Below are positions 1 to 8,468 of a stretch of DNA of 64,000 nucleotides, one piece after another. The DNA comes from Deltaproteobacteria bacterium (lineage in GTDB: Bacteria > Desulfobacterota > Binatia > Binatales > Binataceae), in the NCBI GenBank assembly GCA_021780755.1, contig JAJXYF010000029.1, positions 248,001 through 312,000 of the forward strand. Direction: 5' to 3'. The notes beneath the pieces were generated by a model. It saw only the letters and a list, made by a program, of their open reading frames with translations, was not told the DNA's origin and ran no database searches. The stretch's first letter is position 1, and every line of letters starts with the position of its first letter. The position numbers and the translations under genes were made by a program.

Positions 1-2
1 AA

Positions 3-1022
3 GAATTGCGCCTCGGCGCGGTCGCCGAGAGCCAGGCGCAATTGGTCGCCGCCGTCGGCGATACGTTTCGCCGCTTCGATTCCACCTTCGCCCCGCTTAC
101 CCCGCCAGCCGCGATGAAGGACCTGCACGAGCGCCTGTGCTCCGCGATCAGCGAACTGGGCAAGTCGTGCAACCTCTTCATGACCAAGCCGAGCCAGGAA
201 TGGACGCTCGCGTTCCTGTACAGTCGCAAGGCGTTCTGTCGCGGGCTCTACCAGCTTTATGAATTGCGCGACCAATTGCCGATCGTCGCCGCACATTTCC
301 TGCAGCCCGGGTCACACGCGCCCGTACCCACCGCACGTCCCGCATCTGGCGGCGCCCCTACCGGATTTATCCAGCGTGAACGCAACGACGAGCGGTCTGA
401 ATACACACTCTACATTCCCGAGGATTATTCGCCCGAGCGTCCCCTGCCGCTAATCGTCGCGCTGCACGGCGGCCACGGCCAGGGCTCCGAGTACGTATGG
501 ACCTGGCTGCGCCCCGCGCGCAGTAACCGGTACGCGATCCTCGCCCCGAAATCACTGGGCAATACCTGGGACATGACGGTGCCGAGCCGCGATACGCGCT
601 CCGTGATGCGGATGTTCGACGAAGTCACGCGCGAATACTCGATCGATCGCGCACGGGTGTATCTGAGCGGCCTATCCGACGGCGGCATCTTCACTTACAT
701 CCTCGGTCTCGAGCAGAGCCAACTCTTCCGCGGTCTCGCACCCGTCGCCGGCGCGCTGCATCTCGCGGTCGATCAGATGTTGCGCGAGGGCCGCGGGAAG
801 GATACCCCGATCTTCGTGGTGCACGGGGTCCACGACTTCATCTTTCCGGTCACCTTCACGCGCCAGACCTGCAACCTGCTGAAGCAGATCGGCTACAACG
901 TGACCTACGAGGAACTGCCCGATTGGGGCCACGCGTTCCCCTACTCGATCAACGAGCGGATGGTGCTGCCGTGGTTCGAGTCGCTGCCGGCCAAGCAAAC
1001 ATCTGATTCACCGAGGGGCTGA
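3..1022 (+). CDS. Alpha/beta-hydrolase (phospholipase/carboxylesterase-like), 5' end outside window
   Basis: The reading frame is open at the left edge, so the true start lies upstream and at least 338 residues are visible. The N-terminal ~110 residues are helical and unassigned. The hydrolase domain starts near residue 133, with an LHGGHG oxyanion-type loop (about 154-159) and a G-L-S-D-G nucleophile elbow (Ser about 224). An Asp in VHGVHDF (about 277) and a His in WGHAF (about 309) complete a Ser-Asp-His triad. This is the layout of small esterases of the dienelactone-hydrolase and PHB-depolymerase-like groups. The substrate cannot be read from sequence. It converges on the deacylase gene at 1193, with a repeat copy and a strong hairpin between them. 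Confidence is high for the fold and low for the substrate. Confidence 0.8.
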   Translation, partial: ELRLGAVAESQAQLVAAVGDTFRRFDSTFAPLTPPAAMKDLHERLCSAISELGKSCNLFMTKPSQEWTLAFLYSRKAFCRGLYQLYELRDQLPIVAAHFLQPGSHAPVPTARPASGGAPTGFIQRERNDERSEYTLYIPEDYSPERPLPLIVALHGGHGQGSEYVWTWLRPARSNRYAILAPKSLGNTWDMTVPSRDTRSVMRMFDEVTREYSIDRARVYLSGLSDGGIFTYILGLEQSQLFRGLAPVAGALHLAVDQMLREGRGKDTPIFVVHGVHDFIFPVTFTRQTCNLLKQIGYNVTYEELPDWGHAFPYSINERMVLPWFESLPAKQTSDSPRG

Positions 1023-1039
1023 AACCTACATATAAAATG

Positions 1040-1105
1040 CGAGGTCTGAAACCTTGGCAGGTTTTGGAAAACCTATCATTTCGTGTTCCTCAACAAATCT
1101 CCCCT
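1040..1105 (-). repeat. Dispersed intergenic repeat, copy A
   Basis: Read on the minus strand, this begins with GGGGAGATTTGTTGAGGAAC, continues with GAAAT and then an imperfect palindrome (CCAAAACCT, loop GCCA, AGGTTTCAG at 1046-1067), followed by an ACTTCCCAT-like tail. It matches the copies at 54641 and 55461 in order and spacing. A second CTGAAACCT at 1019-1027 lies outside the core. The copy sits between two convergent genes. Confidence 0.75.
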
Positions 1106-1125
1106 TCTCTTTCTTGGATTAAAAC

Positions 1126-1155
1126 GACGAGGGCCGGCAATCGCCGGCCCTCGTC
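1126..1155. terminator. Perfect 13-bp hairpin between convergent genes
   Basis: Arms 1126-1138 and 1143-1155 are perfectly complementary (GACGAGGGCCGGC against GCCGGCCCTCGTC) around an AATC loop. On the minus strand the hairpin is followed by GTTTTAATCC, a short T-rich run suited to ending the deacylase transcript. It could also stop read-through from the esterase gene. Location and stem strength support an intrinsic terminator. Confidence 0.7.
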
Positions 1156-1192
1156 CGTTACCAACCCCAGTTGTCTTACAATCTAGCGCGTA

Positions 1193-2908
1193 TCAGCCGC
1201 CATGACGCAGCAGGAGTCCGGGGACCGCGCCGGTCTCCTTGTCGTCCTCGATAATCGCCTCGCCGTTGACGAGGACCGCCTTGTAGCCCTCGGCGCGCTG
1301 CACCCGGCGCCATTCGCCGCCCGGAAAGTCGTGCACGATTTCCATCGGCAGGATCTTCAGGTTGTCGAAATCGTAAACCACGACGTCGGCCGCCGCCCCT
1401 TCGACCAGGGTTCCGCGATTCTTGAATCCGGCGCACATCGCAGGCTGGGCGCTCAGGCGGAAATGCGCTTCTTCCAGCGACATCACCGAATTCTCGCGCA
1501 CGAACTTAATCAACGCCTCGGTCGGATAGCGGCCACCGGTGAAGAACTTGGTGTGCGCACCGCCATCTGAAACGCCAAAGATCGGCTGCGAATTCGAATG
1601 AATCATCTCCGACATGTTCTTCACGTTCATGTTGACCGGCGGCGTATAGAAGTCGGTGTTCAGACCATCGGCGCACGCGATATCGAGCATCGCATCGACG
1701 ACATGCTTGTTTTCCATCTTCGCGATCTCGCCGATTGTCATGTTCTCGTACTTCTTCAAGTCCTCGCGCTTGCACTCGAGCACGATGATCTCGTCGATCT
1801 TGTTCGTGATCAGTCCGGTCTGCTCCACCTTGCGCAACTCGGGCCGGCGCTCCGGATCCGACAGCTTCATCAGGCGGTCTTCAATCGGCCCCACCGTGCA
1901 CTCACGCCACGCCGGCATGTCGTCCCACAGGTTCCAGTCTTTGAAGCTGAAGGCGAAGTTGAGTTCCAGCGTTGCGCTCTGACCGAGCACGCGGATACCG
2001 CGCGTGGCGCAGCTTTCAAGCCACTTGAGTTGGCGCTTGTAGCGCTCCGGATACATATCGTTGACGGCGATTGCGTTGTACAGAATCGGCCGTCCCGCGG
2101 TCAGCGCCAGTGCCTCGTAATGCTTCTCGGAATGTTCCTGACCGTCTCCCTCGTACTTGCTGGCATCCGGAATATACGACATCTGGATGAAGCCTTCATT
2201 GCGGTCGCCGAGGACTTTCGCAAGTTCAAGCGCGGTCTCATCGTGCATCAGGTCGGTGACCATCGGAGTGCCGTCGTAGTCGGCCTGCACGCTGTTCTGA
2301 CCGAAACGCTGCGCCGACCATCCGCACGCACCATGGTCCATCGCCTCATTGATAATGCGCTTCATCTCATCGGTCTCGGCCGCGGTGGGCATGCGACCCG
2401 ACTTGGCCTCCTCCAATCCCATTGCCCACACCATCACCGGTGCCATCGGCACGAACGGCAGCAGGTTGACTCCTTTGGGACGGCGCTCGATGCTGTCGAG
2501 GAACTCGGGATAAGTGACCCAGTCCCACGGCAGACCCGCCTTCATCGAGGCATAGGGAATCGCCTCGGTCCGAGTCATCGTCATCATCGCACGCTCGCGG
2601 AAATCGGGCCTGACCGGCGCGAAGCCAAAGCCGCAATTGCCGATTACGAGCGAGGTGACGCCGTGCCAGCTCGAAATCGAGCAATACGGATCCCAGAAAA
2701 GCTGGGCATCGTAATGGGTGTGCAGGTCAACGAAGCCGGGCGCCACGATCTTGCCCGTCGCATCGATCACCTTCTTCGCACTATGCGCCTTCAGGTTGCC
2801 GATCTTCGCAACTTTCCCGTCCTTAATTCCGAGGTCGGCCTGATAGCGCGGCAGCCGCGTACCATCGACAACCATTCCGCCCCTGATTACAACGTCGAAT
2901 TCCGCCAT
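1193..2908 (-). CDS. N-acyl-D-amino-acid deacylase-type amidohydrolase (amidohydrolase-3 family), copy 1
   Basis: This is a 571-residue metal-dependent hydrolase. It opens with FDVVIRGGMVVDG, typical of D-aminoacylases and dihydroorotase-like enzymes. The metal motif H-T-H-Y-D lies at residues 63-67, a Cys in GNCGFGFAP at about 92, and a late SDGGAHT segment carries the conserved Asp. The ATG at 2906-2908 was chosen because GGAGG sits about 8 nt upstream and the family N-terminus begins there; the frame stays open for 49 more codons upstream. The family removes acyl groups from N-acyl-D-amino acids, but many members have unknown substrates. It is divergent from a TetR gene across an operator-like region. 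A same-length paralogue lies at 55698. Confidence 0.85.
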   Translation of the reverse strand: MAEFDVVIRGGMVVDGTRLPRYQADLGIKDGKVAKIGNLKAHSAKKVIDATGKIVAPGFVDLHTHYDAQLFWDPYCSISSWHGVTSLVIGNCGFGFAPVRPDFRERAMMTMTRTEAIPYASMKAGLPWDWVTYPEFLDSIERRPKGVNLLPFVPMAPVMVWAMGLEEAKSGRMPTAAETDEMKRIINEAMDHGACGWSAQRFGQNSVQADYDGTPMVTDLMHDETALELAKVLGDRNEGFIQMSYIPDASKYEGDGQEHSEKHYEALALTAGRPILYNAIAVNDMYPERYKRQLKWLESCATRGIRVLGQSATLELNFAFSFKDWNLWDDMPAWRECTVGPIEDRLMKLSDPERRPELRKVEQTGLITNKIDEIIVLECKREDLKKYENMTIGEIAKMENKHVVDAMLDIACADGLNTDFYTPPVNMNVKNMSEMIHSNSQPIFGVSDGGAHTKFFTGGRYPTEALIKFVRENSVMSLEEAHFRLSAQPAMCAGFKNRGTLVEGAAADVVVYDFDNLKILPMEIVHDFPGGEWRRVQRAEGYKAVLVNGEAIIEDDKETGAVPGLLLRHGG

Positions 2909-3156
2909 ATTGTGGTCCTCCGTCCTCAGCGGGAGTTCCCTGCCCGGTGAGGGTTCTTGAATTTCCGAATTTTTAGGTGCGCGACCACGTGCTGGCGGCG
3001 CAACATTTTTGACAGACGCAGACGCGCGCATTCCGACCGCGATCGATCTCGTCATTGACGGCCCGTCTTCACGGGCGTCCCAATCATGTCGCGATTATGG
3101 ACCGCGTCGGCGCAAGTGCAGGCTGATTTCCGTCATTGGCGTCCCCTTCCAACAAC

Positions 3157-3213
3157 AGTAAATTCGAGGTCACGGTATTTACTGATTGAGAACCTAGTAA
3201 ATGTTCATTTACT
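3157..3213. promoter_or_regulatory. Operator-like array of four AGTAAAT half-sites
   Basis: Between the divergent deacylase (start 2908) and TetR (start 3351) genes lie AGTAAAT (3157-3163), ATTTACT (3177-3183), AGTAAAT (3196-3202) and ATTTACT (3207-3213). The last two form a perfect palindrome around GTTC. The half-sites alternate in orientation. This AT-rich patch stands out in a GC-rich neighbourhood. TetR-family regulators usually bind such inverted repeats beside their own gene, so it is inferred to be the site for the adjacent TetR protein. Nothing else recognisable was seen in the 440-base intergenic region. Confidence 0.6.
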
Positions 3214-3350
3214 TGTCAAGGAGAATCGACATCGCTCAAAAACCCTTGGCCCACCGATGCGCCGGGGCACCCCGCGGATTCACGTCCACACTTGAATCCA
3301 CCCGGGCTTTCGGAAACTCTGAGGGTAATTGAAGCGGCGAAAGTGAAATC

Positions 3351-4070
3351 GTGAAGAAGTCATCTTCCAGTACCAAAGCCCGCAAACGCCCGCGCGCGAA
3401 GTTCCCGCTCGGCCTAAGCGGCCCGTCCGCCGAGACCGCCACCAGCGACCGCATCCTGATCTCGGCCGCCCATCTCTTCGCCACCCACGGCTTCGCGAAC
3501 ACCTCGATGCCCGCGATTGCCAAGCAAAGCGGCATTACCCCCGGCGCCATCTACCGCCATTTCGAGAGCAAGGCACAATTGCTGGTAGAGGTCGTGCGCT
3601 ACGCGTTGGCAACTTTGCCGACCAGCGTGCGTGTGCTCGAGCCCGCTCAGCTCGAGGCTTCCGACCTCCCGGAATTTGCCGCCAGCTATACTACTCCCGG
3701 CTACAAACTCATCCGGCAGCTCTCGCTCGAAATTCATGCGGCCGGCAGCCGCGCACGCGACGCGATGGCCCTGCTGTCGAAGGTCAACGAGGAATCCGCG
3801 CGCGTCGTCTCCCGCAGCATCTCAGCCGCGCAAAGTAGCGGCACCCTCGATCGCAACCTCGACCCATATTTCGCCGCCATCTTTTTCCAGGTGACTATTA
3901 TGGGCCTCGCCCACCTCGATACTCTGCAACCCGACCTGATCGGTAATCACGGGTGGCACGACTTTATATTGGATCGGCTGTCCGCGGTCCTCGGCTTCCC
4001 GCGACCCGCTCTCGCACCCGACGATCACGATGCCGGGCTGTCCGATTCCGCCGAGTTCGACTCCGACTAG
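3351..4070 (+). CDS. TetR/AcrR-family transcriptional regulator
   Basis: The protein has 239 residues. After a basic, low-complexity leader of about 30 residues comes a TetR DNA-binding domain (about 32-80): RILISAAHLFATHGF, then a helix-turn-helix ending in the diagnostic GAIYRHFESKAQLL. The C-terminal half is the variable ligand-binding region and gives no effector. The start is a GTG with only a weak ribosome-binding site, so the N-terminus is uncertain. It is divergent from the deacylase gene and next to four AGTAAAT half-sites, which suggests it controls that enzyme and itself. TetR proteins are mostly ligand-released repressors. Confidence 0.85.
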   Translation: MKKSSSSTKARKRPRAKFPLGLSGPSAETATSDRILISAAHLFATHGFANTSMPAIAKQSGITPGAIYRHFESKAQLLVEVVRYALATLPTSVRVLEPAQLEASDLPEFAASYTTPGYKLIRQLSLEIHAAGSRARDAMALLSKVNEESARVVSRSISAAQSSGTLDRNLDPYFAAIFFQVTIMGLAHLDTLQPDLIGNHGWHDFILDRLSAVLGFPRPALAPDDHDAGLSDSAEFDSD

Positions 4071-4192
4071 TATTCAAGCCTTCCTCGCCACAAGCGGCGG
4101 ACGATTAGGTCGGCATGGGGGATGCCGACGAGCAAGGCGGCTACCGTGAGCAGCTTGCCCTCTCGTCTGTTGCGGAAAAAGCTATAGTCCGT

Positions 4193-4211
4193 GTTCCTCA
4201 ACAACTCTCCC
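4193..4211 (-). repeat. Dispersed intergenic repeat, copy B (end fragment)
   Basis: On the minus strand this reads GGGAGAGTTGTTGAGGAAC, the same 19 bases as the left end of copy F except one position. The palindromic middle is not recognisable, so this is a decayed or partial copy. It lies 40 bases past the stop of the enoyl-CoA hydratase gene, in a convergent junction. Confidence 0.65.
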
Positions 4212-4250
4212 CCACAATTCGGCATCTGCTCTTCTCGCCGCCCTCCTTCA

Positions 4251-5030
4251 CTACCGCCCCTTGAACGTCGCCTGACGCTTCGCCAGAAACGCGCCCATCC
4301 CCTCGACGCGATCCTCCGTCCCGAACAGAAACGCCATTGCCTGGCGCTCCGCCTCGATTCCGGTTTTCAAATCGGCATTCATCCCCGTATGCACGAGCAG
4401 CTTCGCGCAGCGCACTCCGAGCGGCGGCATCTTCAGCAACCGGTGCGCGAGATCCATCGCCGTATCGAGCACCTGCGCCGCCGGCACCACCTGGTTGACC
4501 AGCCCGAACTGCAACGCCTGCGCCGCCTTCAGCGGCTCGCCAAGGTAGATCATCTGCTTTGCGATAGCAGGCGGCAGCATCTTCGCCAGCCGCTGCGTTC
4601 CACCCGCTCCCGGCAGCACCCCGATCAGGATTTCCGGCACGCCCATCGACGCTTCCTCGGCCATGATCCGAAAGTCGCACACCAGCGACAGCTCACAGCC
4701 GCCGCCGAACGCGAGCCCATTGATCGCCGCGATCGTCGGGCGGTCGAGATCGTCGAGGGCGTTGAAGGTCTTCTGGATATTCTCGATATGCGTCATGAAG
4801 TCACCGCTGGTCTCGATGCTGTTGAGGCTCGCGATATCCGCGCCCGCGCAAAACGCGCGCCCGTTGCCGGTGAAGATCACCACGCGCACGTTCTTGTCGG
4901 CCCGGACCTTCGCGGCGAGTTCGCCGAACTCGCGCACCATTACGTTGTCGATCGCATTGAGCTTGTTGGGCCGATTGAGCCGCACCAGCGCGATTCCGTC
5001 GTTGAGTGAGTAATCGAATGATTGGTACAT
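4251..5030 (-). CDS. Enoyl-CoA hydratase/isomerase (crotonase family)
   Basis: A 259-residue crotonase. Both catalytic glutamates of classical enoyl-CoA hydratases are present: Glu113 in GGGCEL and Glu133 in PEILIGVLPGAGG, 20 residues apart as in rat crotonase (144/164). The oxyanion segment FCAGADI (about 60-66) and the first glycine-rich loop are intact. It should hydrate trans-2-enoyl-CoA in beta-oxidation or amino-acid and aromatic degradation; chain length is unknown. The ATG at 5028-5030 has GGAGG 7 nt upstream and gives the family N-terminus; an upstream in-frame start at 5090 is less likely. It appears monocistronic. Confidence 0.9.
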   Translation of the reverse strand: MYQSFDYSLNDGIALVRLNRPNKLNAIDNVMVREFGELAAKVRADKNVRVVIFTGNGRAFCAGADIASLNSIETSGDFMTHIENIQKTFNALDDLDRPTIAAINGLAFGGGCELSLVCDFRIMAEEASMGVPEILIGVLPGAGGTQRLAKMLPPAIAKQMIYLGEPLKAAQALQFGLVNQVVPAAQVLDTAMDLAHRLLKMPPLGVRCAKLLVHTGMNADLKTGIEAERQAMAFLFGTEDRVEGMGAFLAKRQATFKGR

Positions 5031-5201
5031 GCGTGCCTCCGGATTTGTGGTCTGATATGCGCCTTCGATCTGAACTGAGTATATCTCCACCGAGTAGCCG
5101 CGCCACGCGCTCAGTTTAAGGGGCTGCGGTCAGTTCCCGAAAAGCCCCTTGCAACGCCGGGCTTGCGGATCCTGCCGCGGCGCGCTGATACTGACCTTCG
5201 C

Positions 5202-5642
5202 ATGGCCCCCAACGACAACACCGACGGCGATGAACTCACCGTGACCTGGCGCGCGCTGGTCTTCGGCCCGCTCGTCGTCGCCCTCTTTTTCCTCGCGCTA
5301 TGGTTCAACGACGCCGCCACCGATGCCCGCGGCCCGCTTTGCCTCGGCCTCTCGTTCACGCTCGCGATGGTCTGGGTAATACTCGCGGCGCACGCCTCCG
5401 ACAATCCCGACTCCCCCCTGCGCGGCTTCATCCCCAAGATGGTCACGTTCCTGGTTCTGGGCACCGCCTTCGTCGCCGCCTCGCGATGGAACATCGACCG
5501 GCGCGTCAGCGCAGTTGAGGGTGGCTTCGCGGCGTTCTATATAATCGCCGGATACGTCGCGATTCGCATCTTCGACGCCAAACGCAAGCGTCCGCAACTG
5601 AGCGCCGTGACCGGCCGCAAACGCCCCCGTCGCAACCAGTAG
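5202..5642 (+). CDS. Small multi-pass membrane protein of unknown function
   Basis: This 146-residue protein was not recognised. Four hydrophobic stretches (about 17-35, 46-64, 80-94 and 107-124) suggest three or four membrane helices. A polar, acidic N-terminus and a strongly basic C-terminal tail (KRKR, then RKRPRR) favour a cytoplasmic C-terminus. The ATG at 5202 is preferred over an upstream TTG at 5163. It precedes the amidohydrolase-2 gene by 23 bases on the same strand, so the two may be co-transcribed. No functional assignment is possible from sequence alone. Confidence 0.6.
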   Translation: MAPNDNTDGDELTVTWRALVFGPLVVALFFLALWFNDAATDARGPLCLGLSFTLAMVWVILAAHASDNPDSPLRGFIPKMVTFLVLGTAFVAASRWNIDRRVSAVEGGFAAFYIIAGYVAIRIFDAKRKRPQLSAVTGRKRPRRNQ

Positions 5643-5665
5643 ATCCAACCGCTGGAGGCACACCA

Positions 5666-6784
5666 ATGAAAATCATCGACGGTGATAGTCACTTCATGGA
5701 GCCGCTCGATCTGTACGAACGTCATATCGATCCCGCCCTGCGCGATCGCGCGGTCAAAGTCGCGACCGACCCCGCCACCGGCAAGCGCGTGATGCTCTGC
5801 GATAACCGCCCGCTCAAACTGCGCGATCTCGACGAACTCCTGGGTCTGCTCTCCGGCTACGGTCAGAAGGAGGACGGCGCCAACGCCGCCAGCTTCGATC
5901 GCTACATCGCCTACAGCGCCAAGTGGCAGGACATGGACGCGCGCGTGCGCTTCCTCGATAGCGAGGAAATCGCGTTCCAGGTCATCTACCCGAGTCTCGG
6001 CATTATCTGGGAGGGCGAACTCGACGATCCCATCCTCGCCGACGCGCTTTGCCGCGCCTACAACCGATGGGCCTTCGCCCTCGTCGCCGCACAGTCCACG
6101 CGGCTATTCCCAGCCGCGCATATCTCGCTTCGCGATTCCGCTCTCGCCGTCGCCGAACTGACTCGCGTCGCACAACTCGGATGCCGTACCGCGTTCGTCT
6201 CGGCCGCGCCCATCGCCGGCCGCAGCTTCGGCCATCCCGTCTACGATCCGATCTGGGCCGCGGCGCAGGACCTCGATATCTCGATCGGACTGCACCTCGT
6301 CTCACATCGCCATTACACCGGCAGCTCGTGGTACAAGGACCCCAAGCCGGGCCTGATGTACTTCACCATGAATCTCATTCAGGACCCGCGCCAGGCGCTG
6401 ACCACGATGGTCGTCGACGGCGTCTTCGAGCGTTTCCCGCGCTTGCGTGTGGCCACCGTCGAAGCGATGGTCGGATGGGTGGGCGAATGGCTCGAGCGGC
6501 TCGATTACCGCTACAGCTACATGGGCCACACCAGTCAGATGAAGCGGAGGGCCGCCGAATACTTCGCCCGCAACATCTGGGTCAGCGCCGATCCCGAAGA
6601 AAAAATGTTCAAGTACATCGTGCAATTCGCCGGCGACGATAAATTCTTCATCGGCTCCGACTACCCGCACGCCGAAGGTTTCGTCCATCCGGTGGCCAAG
6701 GCGCGCGAGCAACTTGCGAGCCTGCCGCCGTCCTCGGTCGAAAAGATTCTGTGCAAGAACGGCCGCGACTTCTATCGGATATGA
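5666..6784 (+). CDS. Amidohydrolase-2 family metal-dependent hydrolase (ACMSD-like)
   Basis: The 372-residue protein begins MKIIDGDSHFMEP, where D-x-D-x-H (residues 5-9) is the usual start of the ACMSD/amidohydrolase-2 group. A late GSDYPHAEGF motif carries the conserved metal-binding Asp. In between are a G-L-H-L stretch and an AVEAMVGWVGEW segment typical of the group. Family members decarboxylate or hydrolyse ring-derived acids; the substrate is not evident. A good ribosome-binding site (GGAGG, 8 nt upstream) supports the start. The gene follows a small membrane protein gene closely and ends 52 bases before repeat copy C. Confidence 0.85.
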   Translation: MKIIDGDSHFMEPLDLYERHIDPALRDRAVKVATDPATGKRVMLCDNRPLKLRDLDELLGLLSGYGQKEDGANAASFDRYIAYSAKWQDMDARVRFLDSEEIAFQVIYPSLGIIWEGELDDPILADALCRAYNRWAFALVAAQSTRLFPAAHISLRDSALAVAELTRVAQLGCRTAFVSAAPIAGRSFGHPVYDPIWAAAQDLDISIGLHLVSHRHYTGSSWYKDPKPGLMYFTMNLIQDPRQALTTMVVDGVFERFPRLRVATVEAMVGWVGEWLERLDYRYSYMGHTSQMKRRAAEYFARNIWVSADPEEKMFKYIVQFAGDDKFFIGSDYPHAEGFVHPVAKAREQLASLPPSSVEKILCKNGRDFYRI

Positions 6785-6835
6785 GGGTGCGCCCGCTGCA
6801 AGGACTCGCGCTCTCGGCCTCATCGCTTAAAAAAA

Positions 6836-6915
6836 TTGTTGAGGAACTGAAAACTTCTAGTTCAACTAAAACCTCTCAAGGTTTCAGTTGAAATTATAGT
6901 TTTGCGCTCCTCAAC
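6836..6915 (+). repeat. Dispersed intergenic repeat, copy C, with terminal inverted repeats
   Basis: An 80-base element with perfect 8-bp inverted ends: GTTGAGGA at 6838-6845 and TCCTCAAC at 6908-6915. The interior holds a long near-perfect palindrome (6863-6890; CAACTAAAACCT, loop CTCA, AGGTTTCAGTTG, one mismatch). It is the most compact intact copy in the window. It lies between convergent genes. The hairpin could also act in transcript ending, but it has no strong T-run. Confidence 0.8.
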
Positions 6916-6927
6916 CGTTGCTGGCGG

Positions 6928-7725
6928 TCAATGCAGCACGTCGTTGACGATCTCCTCGGCGATCAGCGCTTTCGCCTGATGGATGTCCTCGCCCGGATGG
7001 GTCACCGCCACCACCGTCATCTCGTCGCTCGAGCCACTGATCGAGACCCGCGCAACGATCACATTGTCGAAGTCCTCGGCCGCCACCTGTTGTCGAGCGC
7101 GCCGGCCGGCGCTCTCGTAGCCCTGCGACATATAGTCCTGCGTGTCTCCAGTGTAACCCTGGCTGCCCGGCTCCGGCAGCGGCGGCGGCGCAGTCCCGGT
7201 CGTCGTACATGGCGCTCCCGGCCCGCAGCCCGACGGATCCGCCAGCGGTGGACCCAGGTCGCCGTAGGTCTGTATCTGGTTCATGAGATTTTGCATCGGC
7301 GTCGCACCCGGCGGGAGCATTCGATTCTGCGCACGCGCGCGCTCCAGCGCTGCCTCATCGACGGCGGTGCCGGTATCGCCAACCGGCGGCGGCGTCACAC
7401 CGGCGGACTTGATTAGCGCTTCGACATCGGGATCGCCGGGAGCCAGGTCCTGCAGCGAGACGCCCGGCTTCAGCGGTTGCTCGCTCACCGTTACCGAGAG
7501 CGTCAGCGGTGACGCCGCGTTGGCGTCCGCGAGCCGATGTTCCGCTTCGAAATCCTGGCGCAGCCGGTCGGCCACCATCGCATCAGTCGAAAACGGCACC
7601 ACCCCGACGCCGAGCGGCACGGTGATCTTGCCGGCCTTGCGCACCTCGAGCGCCAGCGCCGGCGGCCCCGCAAACTGAATCAGCGCGGCGGCAATTATCG
7701 CGCTCCTGATTAACCCGCGAATCAT
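6928..7725 (-). CDS. Exported protein of unknown function
   Basis: The 265-residue protein was not recognised. Residues 1-26 form a signal peptide (hydrophobic run ending ALALE). The mature part has two regions that look folded, about 27-75 and 210-265, separated by a Pro/Gly-rich linker (about 105-190) containing one CGPGAPC motif. The C-terminal region (VIVARVSISG, then EEIVNDVLH) may be a small alpha/beta domain. The ATG at 7725 is preferred to a TTG three codons upstream. It follows purE by 46 bases on the same strand and may be transcribed with it. Function unknown. Confidence 0.6.
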   Translation of the reverse strand: MIRGLIRSAIIAAALIQFAGPPALALEVRKAGKITVPLGVGVVPFSTDAMVADRLRQDFEAEHRLADANAASPLTLSVTVSEQPLKPGVSLQDLAPGDPDVEALIKSAGVTPPPVGDTGTAVDEAALERARAQNRMLPPGATPMQNLMNQIQTYGDLGPPLADPSGCGPGAPCTTTGTAPPPLPEPGSQGYTGDTQDYMSQGYESAGRRARQQVAAEDFDNVIVARVSISGSSDEMTVVAVTHPGEDIHQAKALIAEEIVNDVLH

Positions 7726-7771
7726 GTCTCTCAATTAGATTCCGCAACGCACCCCAAACGCAACCGCGGCG

Positions 7772-8266
7772 TTATGGGAGCTTCTGCTCCAGCAACTCTT
7801 TGACCCGCGCCGCCCGCCAGTTCTTCAAACGATCCGTCAACCCGGCATCGTTGAGCGCGATTATCGCGGCCGCGAACAGGCCCGCATTCGCCGCCCCCGG
7901 CTTTCCAATCGCCATCGTCGCCACCGGCACGCCCTTCGGCATTTGCACGATCGAAAGCAACGAGTCCATCCCGTTCAGACTGGTCGTCGGCATCGGCACG
8001 CCAATCACCGGCAGCAGCGTCTTGGCCGCGATCACTCCCGCCAGATGGGCCGCGCCGCCCGCCCCCGCGATAATTGCCCGCAAGCCGCGGTCGGCCGCAC
8101 TAGCCGCGTACTCCAGCGTCAGGTCGGGCGTCCGATGGGCCGACAACACCCGCACCTCATGCGCTACTTTCAGTTCGCCCATCACCTCGGCTGCCGCCGC
8201 CATGTACTCCCAGTCACTCTTGCTGCCCATTATCACACCGACCAACGGTGTTTCCGCCGAAGCCAT
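7772..8266 (-). CDS. purE: N5-carboxyaminoimidazole ribonucleotide mutase, class I PurE
   Basis: This 164-residue cytoplasmic enzyme interconverts N5-CAIR and CAIR in de novo purine synthesis. It shows the three PurE signatures in order: MGSKSDW near residue 14, SAHRTP near 43 (the catalytic His), and AGAGGAAHL near 68. Length and motifs match bacterial class I PurE, which normally works with PurK. No purK lies beside it; the next gene downstream encodes an unrelated exported protein. A GGAGG sequence precedes the ATG. Divergent from murF across 200 bases that contain repeat copy D. Confidence 0.95.
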   Translation of the reverse strand: MASAETPLVGVIMGSKSDWEYMAAAAEVMGELKVAHEVRVLSAHRTPDLTLEYAASAADRGLRAIIAGAGGAAHLAGVIAAKTLLPVIGVPMPTTSLNGMDSLLSIVQMPKGVPVATMAIGKPGAANAGLFAAAIIALNDAGLTDRLKNWRAARVKELLEQKLP

Positions 8267-8362
8267 CTAAACGCCACCTCCATCGCCATGGTTATAGATC
8301 GCACCGAGGCTGCTGCCGCGTTGCGCCTCTGTCAAGTCGCCCGAGCGCTAATCACCTGAAAA

Positions 8363-8378
8363 AGTTGTTGAGGAACTC
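8363..8378 (+). repeat. Dispersed intergenic repeat, copy D (end conserved)
   Basis: AGTTGTTGAGGAACTC matches the left end of the other copies. The following 45 bases (GGTTAAAAGTTACTCGAAAC) only faintly resemble the palindrome, so the inner part has decayed. It lies in the divergent purE-murF intergenic region, where an insertion could affect both promoters. Confidence 0.6.
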
Positions 8379-8468
8379 CAAACTCCGTCGATTCGGTTAA
8401 AAGTTACTCGAAACTCCCCCCCTCCCACTTCTCTTTCAACACACCATCCGAACGTGGACAATCTCCCG

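Noticed and set aside
1598-2950. Long plus-strand frame (450 codons) opposite the first deacylase
   Set aside because: It lies wholly over the recognised minus-strand deacylase, has no family content, and is His/Arg-rich as expected for an antisense shadow in GC-rich DNA.
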